64,000 nucleotides of DNA from Pseudopedobacter saltans DSM 12145 (GTDB lineage: Bacteria > Bacteroidota > Bacteroidia > Sphingobacteriales > Sphingobacteriaceae). The position numbers and the translations under genes are program-made. Below, one piece after another: positions 55,099 to 64,000 of this stretch. A model generated the notes under the pieces. It was not told the DNA's origin. It ran no database searches and saw nothing but the letters and a program-made list of their open reading frames with translations. Location: the NCBI RefSeq assembly GCF_000190735.1, contig NC_015177.1:1364001-1428000 (forward strand). The letters run 5' to 3'. The number at the start of each line of letters is the position of its first letter. Within the stretch, counting starts at the first letter, position 1.

Positions 55099-55130
55099 TT
55101 GGCGCACCAAAAATTGGTTGACCAAATATA
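55099..55130 (-). promoter_or_regulatory. Second double operator, upstream of the lyase-like lipoprotein gene
   Basis: TTGGCGCACCAA (55099-55110) and TTGGTTGACCAA (55114-55125) repeat the TTGG-N4-CCAA box, three bases apart. On the minus strand the second box overlaps TATATTTG (CAAATATA, 55123-55130), the same placement as at 54153-54160. It is probably bound by the neighbouring FadR-type regulator. Confidence 0.75.
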
Positions 55131-55333
55131 TTCATTTATTCGCGATAACCAATTTTTATTCAATTTAATTTGAAACCCTCAGACCTATATTAGAAAATCT
55201 TAAATGATTGGTTGTAAATTCTTATGGGTAAGAAAACACACTTTATTTGTAAAATTTTACTCTGATATGATCCTAACTTTGGTTTGGCAATTAAGTTTTA
55301 TTTTCTGATTTTTGATTACTTATAGCTAAGATT

Positions 55334-56191
55334 TTGAATAACCCCATTTACGTTACTAAATTTTCGGGCGAAAAAATTGAATTTAACCCATCTGCTCTAA
55401 GAAATTCCTTAATTAAGTCTGGTGCGCCAATTCAACAAGTTGAACATGTTTTTGATGAGATGCAAAAACACCTTTATGATGGTATTACAACGAGAAAGCT
55501 CTATCAAATCGCCTTTAAGCTTTTAAAACAGCAACGAAATGTTTTCGCTGCCAGATACAGTTTAAAAAAAGCGCTGCGTGATCTGGGTCCTGCGGGATTT
55601 TATTTCGAAAAATGGGTTGCAAAGCTTTTCGATCACTATGGTTTTCAGACTTTAACGGGACAGATCCTGAATGGAAAAGCTGTTAAACACGAGGTTGACG
55701 TTGTTGCTCAAAAAGGAGACCGACTGATTCTTGCTGAATGTAAATTCCGGAATACTGTTGATGCAAAAATCAGCGTAACGACTCCTATGTACTTTCTTTC
55801 CAGGATTAAAGATTTAAGCGATACATCTTTCCATTTCTTCAATAAGGAGATGAAACTTACGGAAGGTTGGCTTGTCAGTAATGCCTATCTCACCAAAGAT
55901 GCTATTGCATTCGCAGAATGTTATAACATACGTCTTATTTCCTGGGATTATCCTCAAGAAAAAAGCATTAAACAACGTGTAGACCAGGGAGGTTTATATC
56001 CCATCACCTGCCTAACAACAATTAATCAAAATGAAAAAGATGTACTGTTACAAAGGGGATGTGTTTTAGTAAAGGATATTGTTAGAGATAAATCTTTTTT
56101 TTCAACTTTACGGATATCCGAAAAAAGGGTTAAAAACATTTTAAAAGAAGCAAGAGAACTGATAGAATTATCGGGTATTAATGAGGAATAA
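55334..56191 (+). CDS. ATP-cone domain fused to PD-(D/E)XK nuclease
   Basis: 285 residues read from a TTG start. No ATG exists before the domain, and an in-frame TGA (55313-55315) closes the frame upstream. Residues 4-88 form an ATP-cone as in NrdR and class-I/III ribonucleotide reductases (IYVTKFSGEKIEFNPSALRN, YDGITTRKLYQIAFKLL). Residues ~88-180 are a restriction-endonuclease-like core: E92, D122 in HEVDVV and E135-C-K137, the PD-(D/E)XK triad. The C-terminus is helical. It suggests a nucleotide-sensing nuclease; it has no methylase or helicase partner. The function is unproven. Confidence 0.75.
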   Translation: MNNPIYVTKFSGEKIEFNPSALRNSLIKSGAPIQQVEHVFDEMQKHLYDGITTRKLYQIAFKLLKQQRNVFAARYSLKKALRDLGPAGFYFEKWVAKLFDHYGFQTLTGQILNGKAVKHEVDVVAQKGDRLILAECKFRNTVDAKISVTTPMYFLSRIKDLSDTSFHFFNKEMKLTEGWLVSNAYLTKDAIAFAECYNIRLISWDYPQEKSIKQRVDQGGLYPITCLTTINQNEKDVLLQRGCVLVKDIVRDKSFFSTLRISEKRVKNILKEARELIELSGINEE

Positions 56192-56201
56192 CGTTTACAA
56201 T

Positions 56202-56855
56202 ATGCCAAATACAATTAAAAATATCATTTTCGACTATGGTAATGTAATTTTCGATATAGACTTTCAAAAAGCTCAGGATTCATTTATAAATCTTGGAGTT
56301 AGCAATATTCATGATATTTACGGGCACAAAAATCAAAATAGCCTATTTGATGATTTTGATAAAGGAATTATCAGCGCCGAAGAATTCCGTAACGAAATAA
56401 GAAGGCTAACCGGACATGAAGAATTACTGGATCAGCAAATTGACGATGCCTGGAATTCGCTGCTTTTGGGCATTCCCGCGGGTAATCACGAACTTCTTTT
56501 ACAAATCAAAGATCAATACAATACCTTTCTGCTTAGCAATAACAACGAAATTCATTACAGTTGGATTATGGATTATCTTAAGCGGGATTTTAACCTCGAA
56601 GACAATTCATCGTTCTTCATTAAAGATTATTATTCACATTTAATGGGAATGCGAAAACCTGATAAAGAAATTTTTGAAGCAGTTTTAGACAATCACCAAC
56701 TTAACCCGGCAGAGACGTTATTTATTGATGATAGCCCTCAACATTTAAAAACTGCGCAGGAATTGGGTTTTAAAACTTATTTGATGACCAAACCTGATAC
56801 CCTGCAACATTATTTTGCGACAAATGGATTATTAAGTACGAAGACGAATATCTAA
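56202..56855 (+). CDS. HAD superfamily hydrolase
   Basis: 217 residues from the ATG at 56202, which follows the previous stop by 10 bases. An ATG at 56181 inside the previous gene is less likely. Motif I NIIFDYGNVIFDID carries the nucleophile Asp, motif II FLLSNNNE near 108, motif III KPDK near 150 and motif IV FIDDSPQHL near 172. It resembles YihX/GS1-type sugar-phosphate phosphatases. The substrate is unknown. Confidence 0.85.
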   Translation: MPNTIKNIIFDYGNVIFDIDFQKAQDSFINLGVSNIHDIYGHKNQNSLFDDFDKGIISAEEFRNEIRRLTGHEELLDQQIDDAWNSLLLGIPAGNHELLLQIKDQYNTFLLSNNNEIHYSWIMDYLKRDFNLEDNSSFFIKDYYSHLMGMRKPDKEIFEAVLDNHQLNPAETLFIDDSPQHLKTAQELGFKTYLMTKPDTLQHYFATNGLLSTKTNI

Positions 56856-56932
56856 GGCCCAAACCTTTGTCCGAAATTGCACTAACAAACTTAATTACTA
56901 AGGCGTAATGCTTTTTTTGTAATATTGCAAAG

Positions 56933-57139
56933 ATGATTGAATTTGAATTAGACGGAGATTTTATCCCCATGATACAATTGCTTAAGGCTACAGATTTGGT
57001 AATGTCGGGTGGCGAAGCCCAAACTGTTGTTGAGGCAGGACTGGTAAAATATAACGGAAAAGTTGATTACCGAAAGAGATTAAAAGTTAAAAAAGGCGAT
57101 ATCGTAGAATTTAACAAACAAAAAATAAGAGTAATATGA
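56933..57139 (+). CDS. Small S4 RNA-binding protein
   Basis: 68 residues consisting of one S4 domain of the YbcJ/YaaA type: FIPMIQLLKATDLVMSGGEAQ, VVEAGLVKYNGKVDYRKRLKVKKGD. It binds RNA; relatives such as YbcJ and YaaA have been linked to ribosome or recombination functions. It overlaps aroB by 4 bp (ATGA), giving translational coupling. Confidence 0.85.
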   Translation: MIEFELDGDFIPMIQLLKATDLVMSGGEAQTVVEAGLVKYNGKVDYRKRLKVKKGDIVEFNKQKIRVI

Positions 57140-58197
57140 ACCAATTGATCAGTAGCGGATACAATATATATTTTGATAATACCTTGAGCTCTTTGGAGAC
57201 TTTTTTAGCAGAAAACTCTTATTCAAAAATCTTTATTGTTACGGACGAAAATACCGGAGAGCACTGCTTACCATTGCTGCAAAAAAAATTACCAAAACTA
57301 GACCACTTCGATATTATAGAAATTCCGCATGGCGAGGAAAATAAAAATATCGATTTCTGTATTGGCATATGGAAAATGTTATTGGATTTTGAAGCCGATA
57401 GAAATGCATTGGTTATTAATTTAGGAGGTGGCGTTGTTACTGATATGGGAAGTTTCGCGGCATCTACTTACAAAAGAGGGATAGACTTTTTACAGATACC
57501 TACTACCCTTTTATCGCAGGTTGATGCTTCCGTAGGCGGAAAAACAGGAATTGATATTGATAATGTAAAGAATATCATAGGAACGTTTTCACAGCCTAAA
57601 GCGGTAATTATTTGTAATGAATTTTTAGATACCTTACCAGATAGACAGGTTACGTCTGGCTTTGCCGAAGTTATTAAACACGGCATTATTGCTGATAAGA
57701 AGTACTATGAAGAAATTATAAAGCTGAGCTCACCTAAAGACATCACCATAGAACAGATTCAACATTCTATAGAGATTAAAAACAAGGTGGTTCTTGAAGA
57801 TCCGTTTGAAAAAGGTTTAAGAAAGATCCTGAACTTTGGACACACTATTGGACATGCAGTAGAATCCTGGTCTTTAGAAAATGACAATACTCCACTAACG
57901 CATGGCGAAGCTATTGCTATCGGGATGATTACGGAAGCTTATATCTCAAACAAAATAGATATGCTATCTGATGATAATCTGAATACGATAAAATCAGATA
58001 TCCTGAAGTTCTTTCCTAAATATAATTTAAGATCAGATATCTACGACACATTACTTGAAGTAATGCAACACGACAAGAAGAATATCTCGGGTAAGATCAA
58101 TTTCTCGTTACCTGATGAAATTGGAAACTGCAAATTCAATATTGTTGTAGATCAGCAGTTGATTAAAGATAGTTTAGACTTTTACAGAAGTCTGTAA
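57136..58197 (+). CDS. aroB: 3-Dehydroquinate synthase
   Basis: 353-residue zinc-dependent enzyme of the shikimate pathway converting DAHP to 3-dehydroquinate. NAD-binding NLGGGVVTDMGSFAASTYKRG near 95-115, QVDASVGGKTGID near 130, GFAEVIKHGII near 178 and metal-ligand His in LNFGHTIGHAVESW near 234-247 and THGEAIAIGM near 255. The length and motifs are complete. It is terminated by a hairpin immediately downstream. Confidence 0.95.
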   Translation: MNQLISSGYNIYFDNTLSSLETFLAENSYSKIFIVTDENTGEHCLPLLQKKLPKLDHFDIIEIPHGEENKNIDFCIGIWKMLLDFEADRNALVINLGGGVVTDMGSFAASTYKRGIDFLQIPTTLLSQVDASVGGKTGIDIDNVKNIIGTFSQPKAVIICNEFLDTLPDRQVTSGFAEVIKHGIIADKKYYEEIIKLSSPKDITIEQIQHSIEIKNKVVLEDPFEKGLRKILNFGHTIGHAVESWSLENDNTPLTHGEAIAIGMITEAYISNKIDMLSDDNLNTIKSDILKFFPKYNLRSDIYDTLLEVMQHDKKNISGKINFSLPDEIGNCKFNIVVDQQLIKDSLDFYRSL

Positions 58198-58202
58198 AGA
58201 AT

Positions 58203-58231
58203 AGCGCTCTAACTAATTGAGCGCTTTTTTT
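58203..58231 (+). terminator. Intrinsic terminator of aroB
   Basis: AGCGCTC (58203-58209) pairs with GAGCGCT (58219-58225), followed by TTTTTT. It is a textbook Rho-independent terminator six bases after the aroB stop. Confidence 0.92.
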
Positions 58232-58336
58232 AATTCATCTATCAAAATAACATTTCTTAACATTTGATGTTTATCTTTTTTAAGATATTGGCATCACATT
58301 TCATAAAAAAACGCTTTCTTTTTTTCATCTTTATAT

Positions 58337-60790
58337 ATGTTTAAAGAAATACGCAATAAACCTCTCAGATATATCGTAATAGCACTTTACCTCGTAGTTT
58401 TATTTATATGTGCTGTAGAAATTAATTTCCTTGGTTTATTTGGATATACCCCTAACAAAAAAGACATTAAATTCCCATCACTCAGTATAGCGTCTGAGGT
58501 TTATACTGCCGACGGCAAACTTATTGGCCGGTATTATAGAGAAAACAGAACCCCGATTACTTTCAAAGAAATCAGCCCATCAATCATAAACGCACTGGTT
58601 GCCACTGAAGATATAAGGTTCTATAAACATTCTGGTGTTGATTTCTATTCAATTGCCTCAGGTATAATTTCAACCGTTACGGGAGATAAACGAGGAGGAA
58701 GTACTATTACACAACAACTTGCTAAAAATTTATACAGAACCAGAAACAATAAAGCACAAGGCTTTGTAAAACATATTCCAATTGTCAGAACACTGATCTC
58801 AAAATTCAAGGAGTGGTTAACGGCATATAAATTGGAATCCAATTATTCTAAAGAGGATATTCTTACCATGTATCTCAATACGGTTCCATTTGGAAATAAT
58901 TCTTATGGAATTAATACAGCTGCGAAGCGCTATTTTGACAAATCCGTTAAAGATGTAAATGTAGAAGAAGCTGCCCTTTTAGTCGGTATGCTTAAGGCTA
59001 CTTCTACCTACAATCCGATTAAAAACCCCGAAAAGTCTTTAGAGAGAAGAAATGTCGTATTATCACAAATGAATAAATACGATTATTTGGATGATAAAGC
59101 TTACAAAACAGCTATTGCTACACCGCTTAAACTAAAATTAGGAAAAGATACGGAGAAAAATGAAGGAGATTCCTACTTACGGACTGCTGTTGCCAAATGG
59201 TTAGAAACCTGGTGTGATAAAAATGGCTATGATCTTTACGAGGACGGTTTGAAGATTTATACCACTATAGACTCTAAACTTCAAAAATATGCTGAAGAAG
59301 CCGTATCTGAACAGATGAAATCGCTTCAAAAGCGCTTTTATAACTCGTGGGGAAATGAAATTCCGTGGAGAGATTCTGAAGGTAAAGTTATTGAGAATTT
59401 CATAGAAAATAATCTCCAGAAATTACCTTGGTATGCTGGGGTAAAAAAGAAATATGCCGGACAACCAGATTCTTTAAAGGCTTATCTCAACAAGAAGAAA
59501 AAAATGACAGTTTTCGATTGGAACGGAGACAAAGAAGTTGAGTTTTCTACAATAGATTCGATAGAATATTATGCTAAAATATTAAACACTGGCATGATGA
59601 CTTTAGATCCTTTTTCCGGAAAGATTAAAGTTTGGATAGGTGGCGATAATTATAATTATTTCAAATATGACCACGTAAAGCAGGCAAAACGTCAGGCAGG
59701 ATCTACATTTAAACCTTTTGCTTACTTAGCTGCATTGGAAAGTGGTATGTCTCCTTGTGACAAATTCACTGATAAACCCGTTAAAATAGAGTACGCCATT
59801 GGTAAAAAAAAGGAGATTTGGGAACCTAAAAACGCCAGCTGGCATTTCTCTTATCAGGAAATGTCCTTACGTTGGGCAATGGCAAGATCTGTCAATTCTA
59901 TTACAGCTCAAATAACAGAACTTGTAGGTTGGGATAAAGTTGTAGAATTTGCTCATAAATGTGGTATCGAAAGCCCTTTACAATCCGTACCTTCAGTAAG
60001 TTTAGGATCTAATGACGTGAGTGTTTTTGAAATGGTAAAAGCGTACGGTACTTTTTTAAATGAAGGAAAACGGGTAGAACCTATTTTGGTTGAAAAAATC
60101 ACCGACTTTGAGGGGAATTTAATAGAAGAGTTTAAAGCTAAACAAGAACGCGTTATAAGTGAAGAAATAGCCTGGCTGATGTTGTACATGTTCAGAGGAG
60201 GAATGGAAGAGCCGGGAGGAACATCTCAGGCTTTATGGGCCTGGGATTTGTTTAAGAACAACAATCAAATCGGTGGAAAAACAGGTACCTCATCAGATTA
60301 CGTAGACGGCTGGTATATGGGTATAACCAAAGATTTGGTTACTGGTGTTTGGGTAGGTGCCGACGACAGAAGTGTCCATTTCAGAAATTCTGATACAGGA
60401 GAAGGCTCCAGAACGGCGCTTCCTATTTTTGCGAAGTTTATGGAGAAAGTTTATAAGGATCCAAGTACGGGCATAACCCAGGGACCTTTTCCTAAACCAA
60501 AAGTCGAGATTACCCGAACATACAATTGTCCAAGTCCAAGAATAGTTGTCGACACCACAAGCGTAGACAGCTTATCCGTAGATTCTTTGGATCATTCTTT
60601 TGAAATCCAGGAGCCGGCTCCAGTTCAAGAGGAAAGTCACTCAACAGAACTAAAAGAGAAATCGGATGTTAAATCAAATAATACGAAGGTTCCGGCAGAG
60701 AAGCAGGAGGAAAAGGCTGAAACTCCTTTAACTAAAAGAGAGGAACGCCAATTAAGAAGACAACTTAGGAAAGAACAATCCAAAAATTAA
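58337..60790 (+). CDS. Class A penicillin-binding protein (PBP1A-type)
   Basis: 817 residues with one N-terminal membrane anchor (YIVIALYLVVLFICAVEINFL). Glycosyltransferase GT51 domain: ATEDIRFYKHSGVDFYSI near 91 (catalytic Glu), GGSTITQQLAKNLYR near 120. Transpeptidase: SxxK motif GSTFKPFAYL near 458, SVN near 520 and KTGTSS near 655. A Glu/Lys-rich tail of ~80 residues (EKQEEKAETPLTKREERQLR) is probably disordered. It polymerises and crosslinks peptidoglycan in the periplasm. Confidence 0.95.
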   Translation: MFKEIRNKPLRYIVIALYLVVLFICAVEINFLGLFGYTPNKKDIKFPSLSIASEVYTADGKLIGRYYRENRTPITFKEISPSIINALVATEDIRFYKHSGVDFYSIASGIISTVTGDKRGGSTITQQLAKNLYRTRNNKAQGFVKHIPIVRTLISKFKEWLTAYKLESNYSKEDILTMYLNTVPFGNNSYGINTAAKRYFDKSVKDVNVEEAALLVGMLKATSTYNPIKNPEKSLERRNVVLSQMNKYDYLDDKAYKTAIATPLKLKLGKDTEKNEGDSYLRTAVAKWLETWCDKNGYDLYEDGLKIYTTIDSKLQKYAEEAVSEQMKSLQKRFYNSWGNEIPWRDSEGKVIENFIENNLQKLPWYAGVKKKYAGQPDSLKAYLNKKKKMTVFDWNGDKEVEFSTIDSIEYYAKILNTGMMTLDPFSGKIKVWIGGDNYNYFKYDHVKQAKRQAGSTFKPFAYLAALESGMSPCDKFTDKPVKIEYAIGKKKEIWEPKNASWHFSYQEMSLRWAMARSVNSITAQITELVGWDKVVEFAHKCGIESPLQSVPSVSLGSNDVSVFEMVKAYGTFLNEGKRVEPILVEKITDFEGNLIEEFKAKQERVISEEIAWLMLYMFRGGMEEPGGTSQALWAWDLFKNNNQIGGKTGTSSDYVDGWYMGITKDLVTGVWVGADDRSVHFRNSDTGEGSRTALPIFAKFMEKVYKDPSTGITQGPFPKPKVEITRTYNCPSPRIVVDTTSVDSLSVDSLDHSFEIQEPAPVQEESHSTELKEKSDVKSNNTKVPAEKQEEKAETPLTKREERQLRRQLRKEQSKN

Positions 60791-60826
60791 TAACGAAGGA
60801 ATATAATTATAACCAAGATATCTGAG

Positions 60827-63800
60827 ATGAACATGACCCATACAAATTTCAATATTAAACGGCTTCTTTTTGTGTTTTTCAGTCTCACCCTTCTGGCAGT
60901 AGGCTACCCATCAAAAGCGCAGTATTTTGGACAAAATAAGGTGCGTTACAAGAACTTAAAGTTTAAGGTGTACGAAACGCCCCATTTCCATTTATACTAC
61001 TATACAAAAAACGATAGCGTAATTAAAAATTTCGCCAAAGAAAGCGAGGCCTGGTACCATTTACATCAACAAGTTTTCAGGGACACTTTTAGAAAACCTA
61101 ATCCGATTATTCTTTATGGAAATTCTCCGGAATTTCAGCAAACTACCATTATTGATGGAGAAATAGGTGTAGGAACCGGCGGGGTTACCGAAGGATTGAA
61201 AAATCGTGTTTTTATGCCTTTACAGGAAATCAATTTCCAAACAAGACACGTTTTAGGCCACGAACTGGTGCATGCATTTCAATATCATTCTTTAATTGAA
61301 GGAGATTCTACTCAACTTGAGAATATCGGAAACCTGCCTTTATGGATGGTTGAAGGGATGGCCGAGTACCTTTCTTTGGGAAAAGTTGATGCCAACACCG
61401 CCATGTGGATGAGAGATGCTGTTTTGAATAAAGATATTCCTACACTAAAGGATTTAACAACCAACAGTAAATACTTCCCTTATAGATATGGTCAGGCGTT
61501 TTGGGCCTTTATTGGATCGACATATGGCGACACTTTAATTATGCCTTTTTTCAAATCAACAGCCAAGTTTGGTTATGAAATGGCTATCAGAAGAACTTTC
61601 GGTTATGACGAAAGAACCTTATCCAGTTTATGGAAAAGTGCATTGGAAAACACTTACCGTCCTCTATTAAAGGATTCCGCTCAAACCAAACCAATAGGTA
61701 CCAAACTTATTGATAATGTAAATGGTGGAGAAATGAATGTTGCCCCGGCGATTAGTCCCGACGGCAAATATCTTGCCTTTCTATCTGAAAAAGATCTTTT
61801 TTCTATCGATTTATATTTAGCTGATGCAAAGACTGGGAAGATAATCAGGAAATTGACTTCCCGAATCAAAAACAGCCATATAGATGAGTTTAATTTCATA
61901 GAATCGGCTGGTGCCTGGTCCCCTGACAGTAAACAATTTGCTTTCAGTGCGTTTAGTAAAGGTCGAAACCAGTTAGTGATTGTTGACATTGAAAGTGGAA
62001 GGACGCTTTTGGAAAAAGCAATGGGAGAAGTGGAACAGTTTGGTAATATTACCTGGTCTCCTAACGGCAAAGACCTTGCTTTTACAGGTTTACAAAATGG
62101 CCAAAGTGATATTTTTAGCTATAATCTGGATACGCAGCAGATTACCCAGCTCACAAACGATAAATACACTGACTTCCAACCCTCCTATTCTACTGATGGA
62201 AAAAAAATAGTATTCTCTACAGACAGATTGGACCTGGACAAAGGCCTTAGTGCTTACATATCCATGAATTTAGCGGTATTGGATTTGGCAACTAAAGAGG
62301 TAACCAATATCGATATATTTGCGGGCGCTAATAATTTCAATCCTGTTTTCGACTCTACAGATAAGAATATCTATTTTCTATCTAACAGAGATGGTTTTAG
62401 AAATCTTTATAAGTACAATTTTGCGACTCACAGTACGACGCAACTTACAGATTATTTTACAGGGATAAGCGGCATAACAGAGAACTCACCTGCCCTAAGT
62501 ATTTCTAAAAATGATGACATTGTATATTCTTATTATCGTTCTCAACGATATACGTTGTATAATGCAAAAGCATCAGAGTTTGAAACTAAAACGGTTGCAA
62601 ACAATAGCGTAGATTTGAGGGCAGCCACCTTACCTCCATTCTCTTCTGTTGGTGTAGATATAGTAAATAAAAACTTGGTTAATTTCCTGGCATATAGTGA
62701 TATGCCTACAGATTCTATAAAAACAATTGCTTATCGTCCGCAATTTAAACTGGATTACATCGCCAGCAATGGTGTGGGTGTCTCTACAAGCAGATTCGGT
62801 ACAGGAATGTCTTCTGGTGTTCAGGCTATTTTTAGTGATATATTAAGTAGAAACCAGATTTTCGCCGCTGCTTCTGTTAATGGTGAAATTTATGATTTTG
62901 GTGCTCAATTGGCATATATTAACCAGGAAAGCAGATGGAACTGGGGAGGCGCTATTTCACATATTCCATATCAAACCGGAACTTATGGAGCGGGCTTAAC
63001 AAACATAAATACTAGTGGGAATACACAAACTTCGGTTTACGAGGAATATATAGATATTATCAGAATTTTTGAAGAATCAGCACAGGCTTTTACTTTCTAT
63101 CCTTTTAATAAAACTACGCGTATTGAATTTGGAACGGGCATATCGCATTACTCTTATCGTGTAGATAGGTATAGCACTTATTACGACTATTACACCAGCG
63201 GTGGTTATGTTATCCCAACTTACGCTTTGTACCAAGACAAACGGAAAATATCTAAAGATGAATATCAAAATTCTACAGGATATAGCCTTAATTCATTTAC
63301 AGTTTATCAACTTAATACTGCTTTAGTTGGTGATAATTCTTATTCTGGAGTAGCAGCACCATTGGGTGGATATAGATATAGACTTTCACTCGAACAAAAT
63401 TTTGGGACATATAGCTATACAGCTCCTACCATAGATTTAAGAAAATATATTAGGGCGAAACCTGTAACTTTCGCTGGTAGATTGTATGGTTATGGGCGTT
63501 TAGGAGATGTAAATAAACAACTTTATCCATTATTTATCGGATATCCTTATTTGATCAGAGGTTATGAAGCCAATAGCTTTTACAACAACAGCTCAGGAGG
63601 TGTTGATGGATTTAACATTAACCAATTAATGGGAAACAGAATTGCGGTTGCTAATTTTGAGGTGCGCTTACCTTTTACCGGCCCCGAAAAGTTATCCGCA
63701 ATAGAATCTAAGTTTTTATTCTCCGATTTGAATCTGTTTTTTGATGCCGGTTTAGCTTGGGATAAAGGTCAAAAAGTAGAATTCAAAAAAGCCCCTTCTG

Positions 63801-63988
63801 TGATAGGTCAAAACCCAAATGGAAGCTTTATTTACGAAGATGTGAAAGTTCCTGCTTTAAGTGCTGGTATTTCTGCTAGAGTAAATGTTTTTGGTTATTT
63901 TGTTTTGGAGCCATATCTCGCAATTCCTTTTAACAGGAAAGATGTAAAAAAACCAGTATTTGGCTTAGCTTTTGCGCCGGGCTGGTAG
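60827..63988 (+). CDS. Metallopeptidase/TolB-propeller/outer-membrane barrel fusion
   Basis: 1053 residues with a signal peptide (LLFVFFSLTLLAVGYPSKAQ, cleavage near 32). N-terminal gluzincin-like domain: HELVH at 145-149 in HVLGHELVHAFQYH and EGMAEYLS at ~176-183 for the third ligand. Residues ~290-610 hold TolB/WD40-like propeller blades (AISPDGKYLAFLSEKD, TWSPNGKDLAFTG, SYSTDGKKIVFSTD, and more). The C-terminal ~400 residues are an amphipathic beta-barrel with an Omp85-type LIRGYE (Arg near 911), ending in a terminal Trp. A cell-surface or periplasmic peptidase anchored by its own barrel is inferred. Confidence 0.8.
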   Translation: MNMTHTNFNIKRLLFVFFSLTLLAVGYPSKAQYFGQNKVRYKNLKFKVYETPHFHLYYYTKNDSVIKNFAKESEAWYHLHQQVFRDTFRKPNPIILYGNSPEFQQTTIIDGEIGVGTGGVTEGLKNRVFMPLQEINFQTRHVLGHELVHAFQYHSLIEGDSTQLENIGNLPLWMVEGMAEYLSLGKVDANTAMWMRDAVLNKDIPTLKDLTTNSKYFPYRYGQAFWAFIGSTYGDTLIMPFFKSTAKFGYEMAIRRTFGYDERTLSSLWKSALENTYRPLLKDSAQTKPIGTKLIDNVNGGEMNVAPAISPDGKYLAFLSEKDLFSIDLYLADAKTGKIIRKLTSRIKNSHIDEFNFIESAGAWSPDSKQFAFSAFSKGRNQLVIVDIESGRTLLEKAMGEVEQFGNITWSPNGKDLAFTGLQNGQSDIFSYNLDTQQITQLTNDKYTDFQPSYSTDGKKIVFSTDRLDLDKGLSAYISMNLAVLDLATKEVTNIDIFAGANNFNPVFDSTDKNIYFLSNRDGFRNLYKYNFATHSTTQLTDYFTGISGITENSPALSISKNDDIVYSYYRSQRYTLYNAKASEFETKTVANNSVDLRAATLPPFSSVGVDIVNKNLVNFLAYSDMPTDSIKTIAYRPQFKLDYIASNGVGVSTSRFGTGMSSGVQAIFSDILSRNQIFAAASVNGEIYDFGAQLAYINQESRWNWGGAISHIPYQTGTYGAGLTNINTSGNTQTSVYEEYIDIIRIFEESAQAFTFYPFNKTTRIEFGTGISHYSYRVDRYSTYYDYYTSGGYVIPTYALYQDKRKISKDEYQNSTGYSLNSFTVYQLNTALVGDNSYSGVAAPLGGYRYRLSLEQNFGTYSYTAPTIDLRKYIRAKPVTFAGRLYGYGRLGDVNKQLYPLFIGYPYLIRGYEANSFYNNSSGGVDGFNINQLMGNRIAVANFEVRLPFTGPEKLSAIESKFLFSDLNLFFDAGLAWDKGQKVEFKKAPSVIGQNPNGSFIYEDVKVPALSAGISARVNVFGYFVLEPYLAIPFNRKDVKKPVFGLAFAPGW

Positions 63989-64000
63989 AAAATGATATTT

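Overview
The window is a 64 kb chromosomal segment of a low-GC Bacteroidota, most likely a Sphingobacteriaceae member close to Pedobacter/Pseudopedobacter. The grounds are: promoters of the Bacteroidota type (TTTG and TAnnTTTG boxes), few Shine-Dalgarno sequences, a futalosine menaquinone pathway, a DUF6266 protein, a large alginate-degradation cluster, and several Bacteroidota-type secreted or outer-membrane proteins. I saw no rRNA, tRNA, CRISPR array, complete insertion sequence or prophage. The species assignment is inference.

Layout. 1-884: non-coding, with two copies of a ~165 bp repeat and copies of a small MITE/REP-like element. 885-3481: mqnE, a histidine phosphatase and mqnA (menaquinone). 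3630-7977: sulfur amino-acid block: a trans-sulfuration enzyme, a SAM riboswitch, a tiny Cys-rich leader ORF (4995-5108), O-acetylhomoserine sulfhydrylase and homoserine dehydrogenase. 8056-15286: accessory genes: a secreted protein, a Bcr/CflA-type efflux pump, an amidohydrolase remnant, an alpha/beta hydrolase, a multi-PAS histidine kinase and an ankyrin protein. 15437-21390: oxidative/general-stress block (catalase HPII, DUF892 ferritin-like protein, small membrane protein, lipoprotein, FAD-Rieske oxidoreductase). 21441-28580: isoaspartyl peptidase, a phosphoketolase/acetate kinase operon, an SDR and a zinc alcohol dehydrogenase. 28793-36465: second DUF892 protein, a six-gene TolC/HlyD/double-ATPase/double-permease exporter, and an NlpE-like lipoprotein. 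36614-43549: a 731-residue predicted toroid protein, an exonuclease-GIY-YIG fusion, a HEAT-repeat protein, DUF6266 and a sugar isomerase/epimerase. 44328-46532: two transporters. 46599-55091: alginate/uronate utilisation cluster with its own FadR-type regulator. 55334-63988: ATP-cone nuclease, HAD phosphatase, S4 protein, AroB, PBP1A and a very large metallopeptidase/beta-propeller/outer-membrane-barrel fusion.

How the genes work together. In the sulfur block, a Bacteroidota promoter drives a SAM-binding leader, then a 37-codon ORF ending in NCCMCCCMC, then three mutually exclusive 7-nt pairing segments, then the sulfhydrylase gene. This looks like two-layer control by SAM and by Cys/Met supply. 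In the alginate block, PL17 and other predicted lyases cut the polymer, KdgF opens the unsaturated uronate, an SDR reduces the keto-acid and an MFS permease imports it. The regulator gene and the adjacent lyase-like lipoprotein gene each carry a doubled TTGG-N4-CCAA operator placed over the promoter -7 box.

The most notable structural observation is a ~110 bp imperfect direct repeat at 27199-27311 and 36543-36655. Each copy joins the start of an SDR gene to the tail of the 731-residue protein gene, so these two genes were probably once adjacent and the ~9.2 kb between the repeats (alcohol dehydrogenase, DUF892, exporter operon, NlpE) was inserted or rearranged between them.
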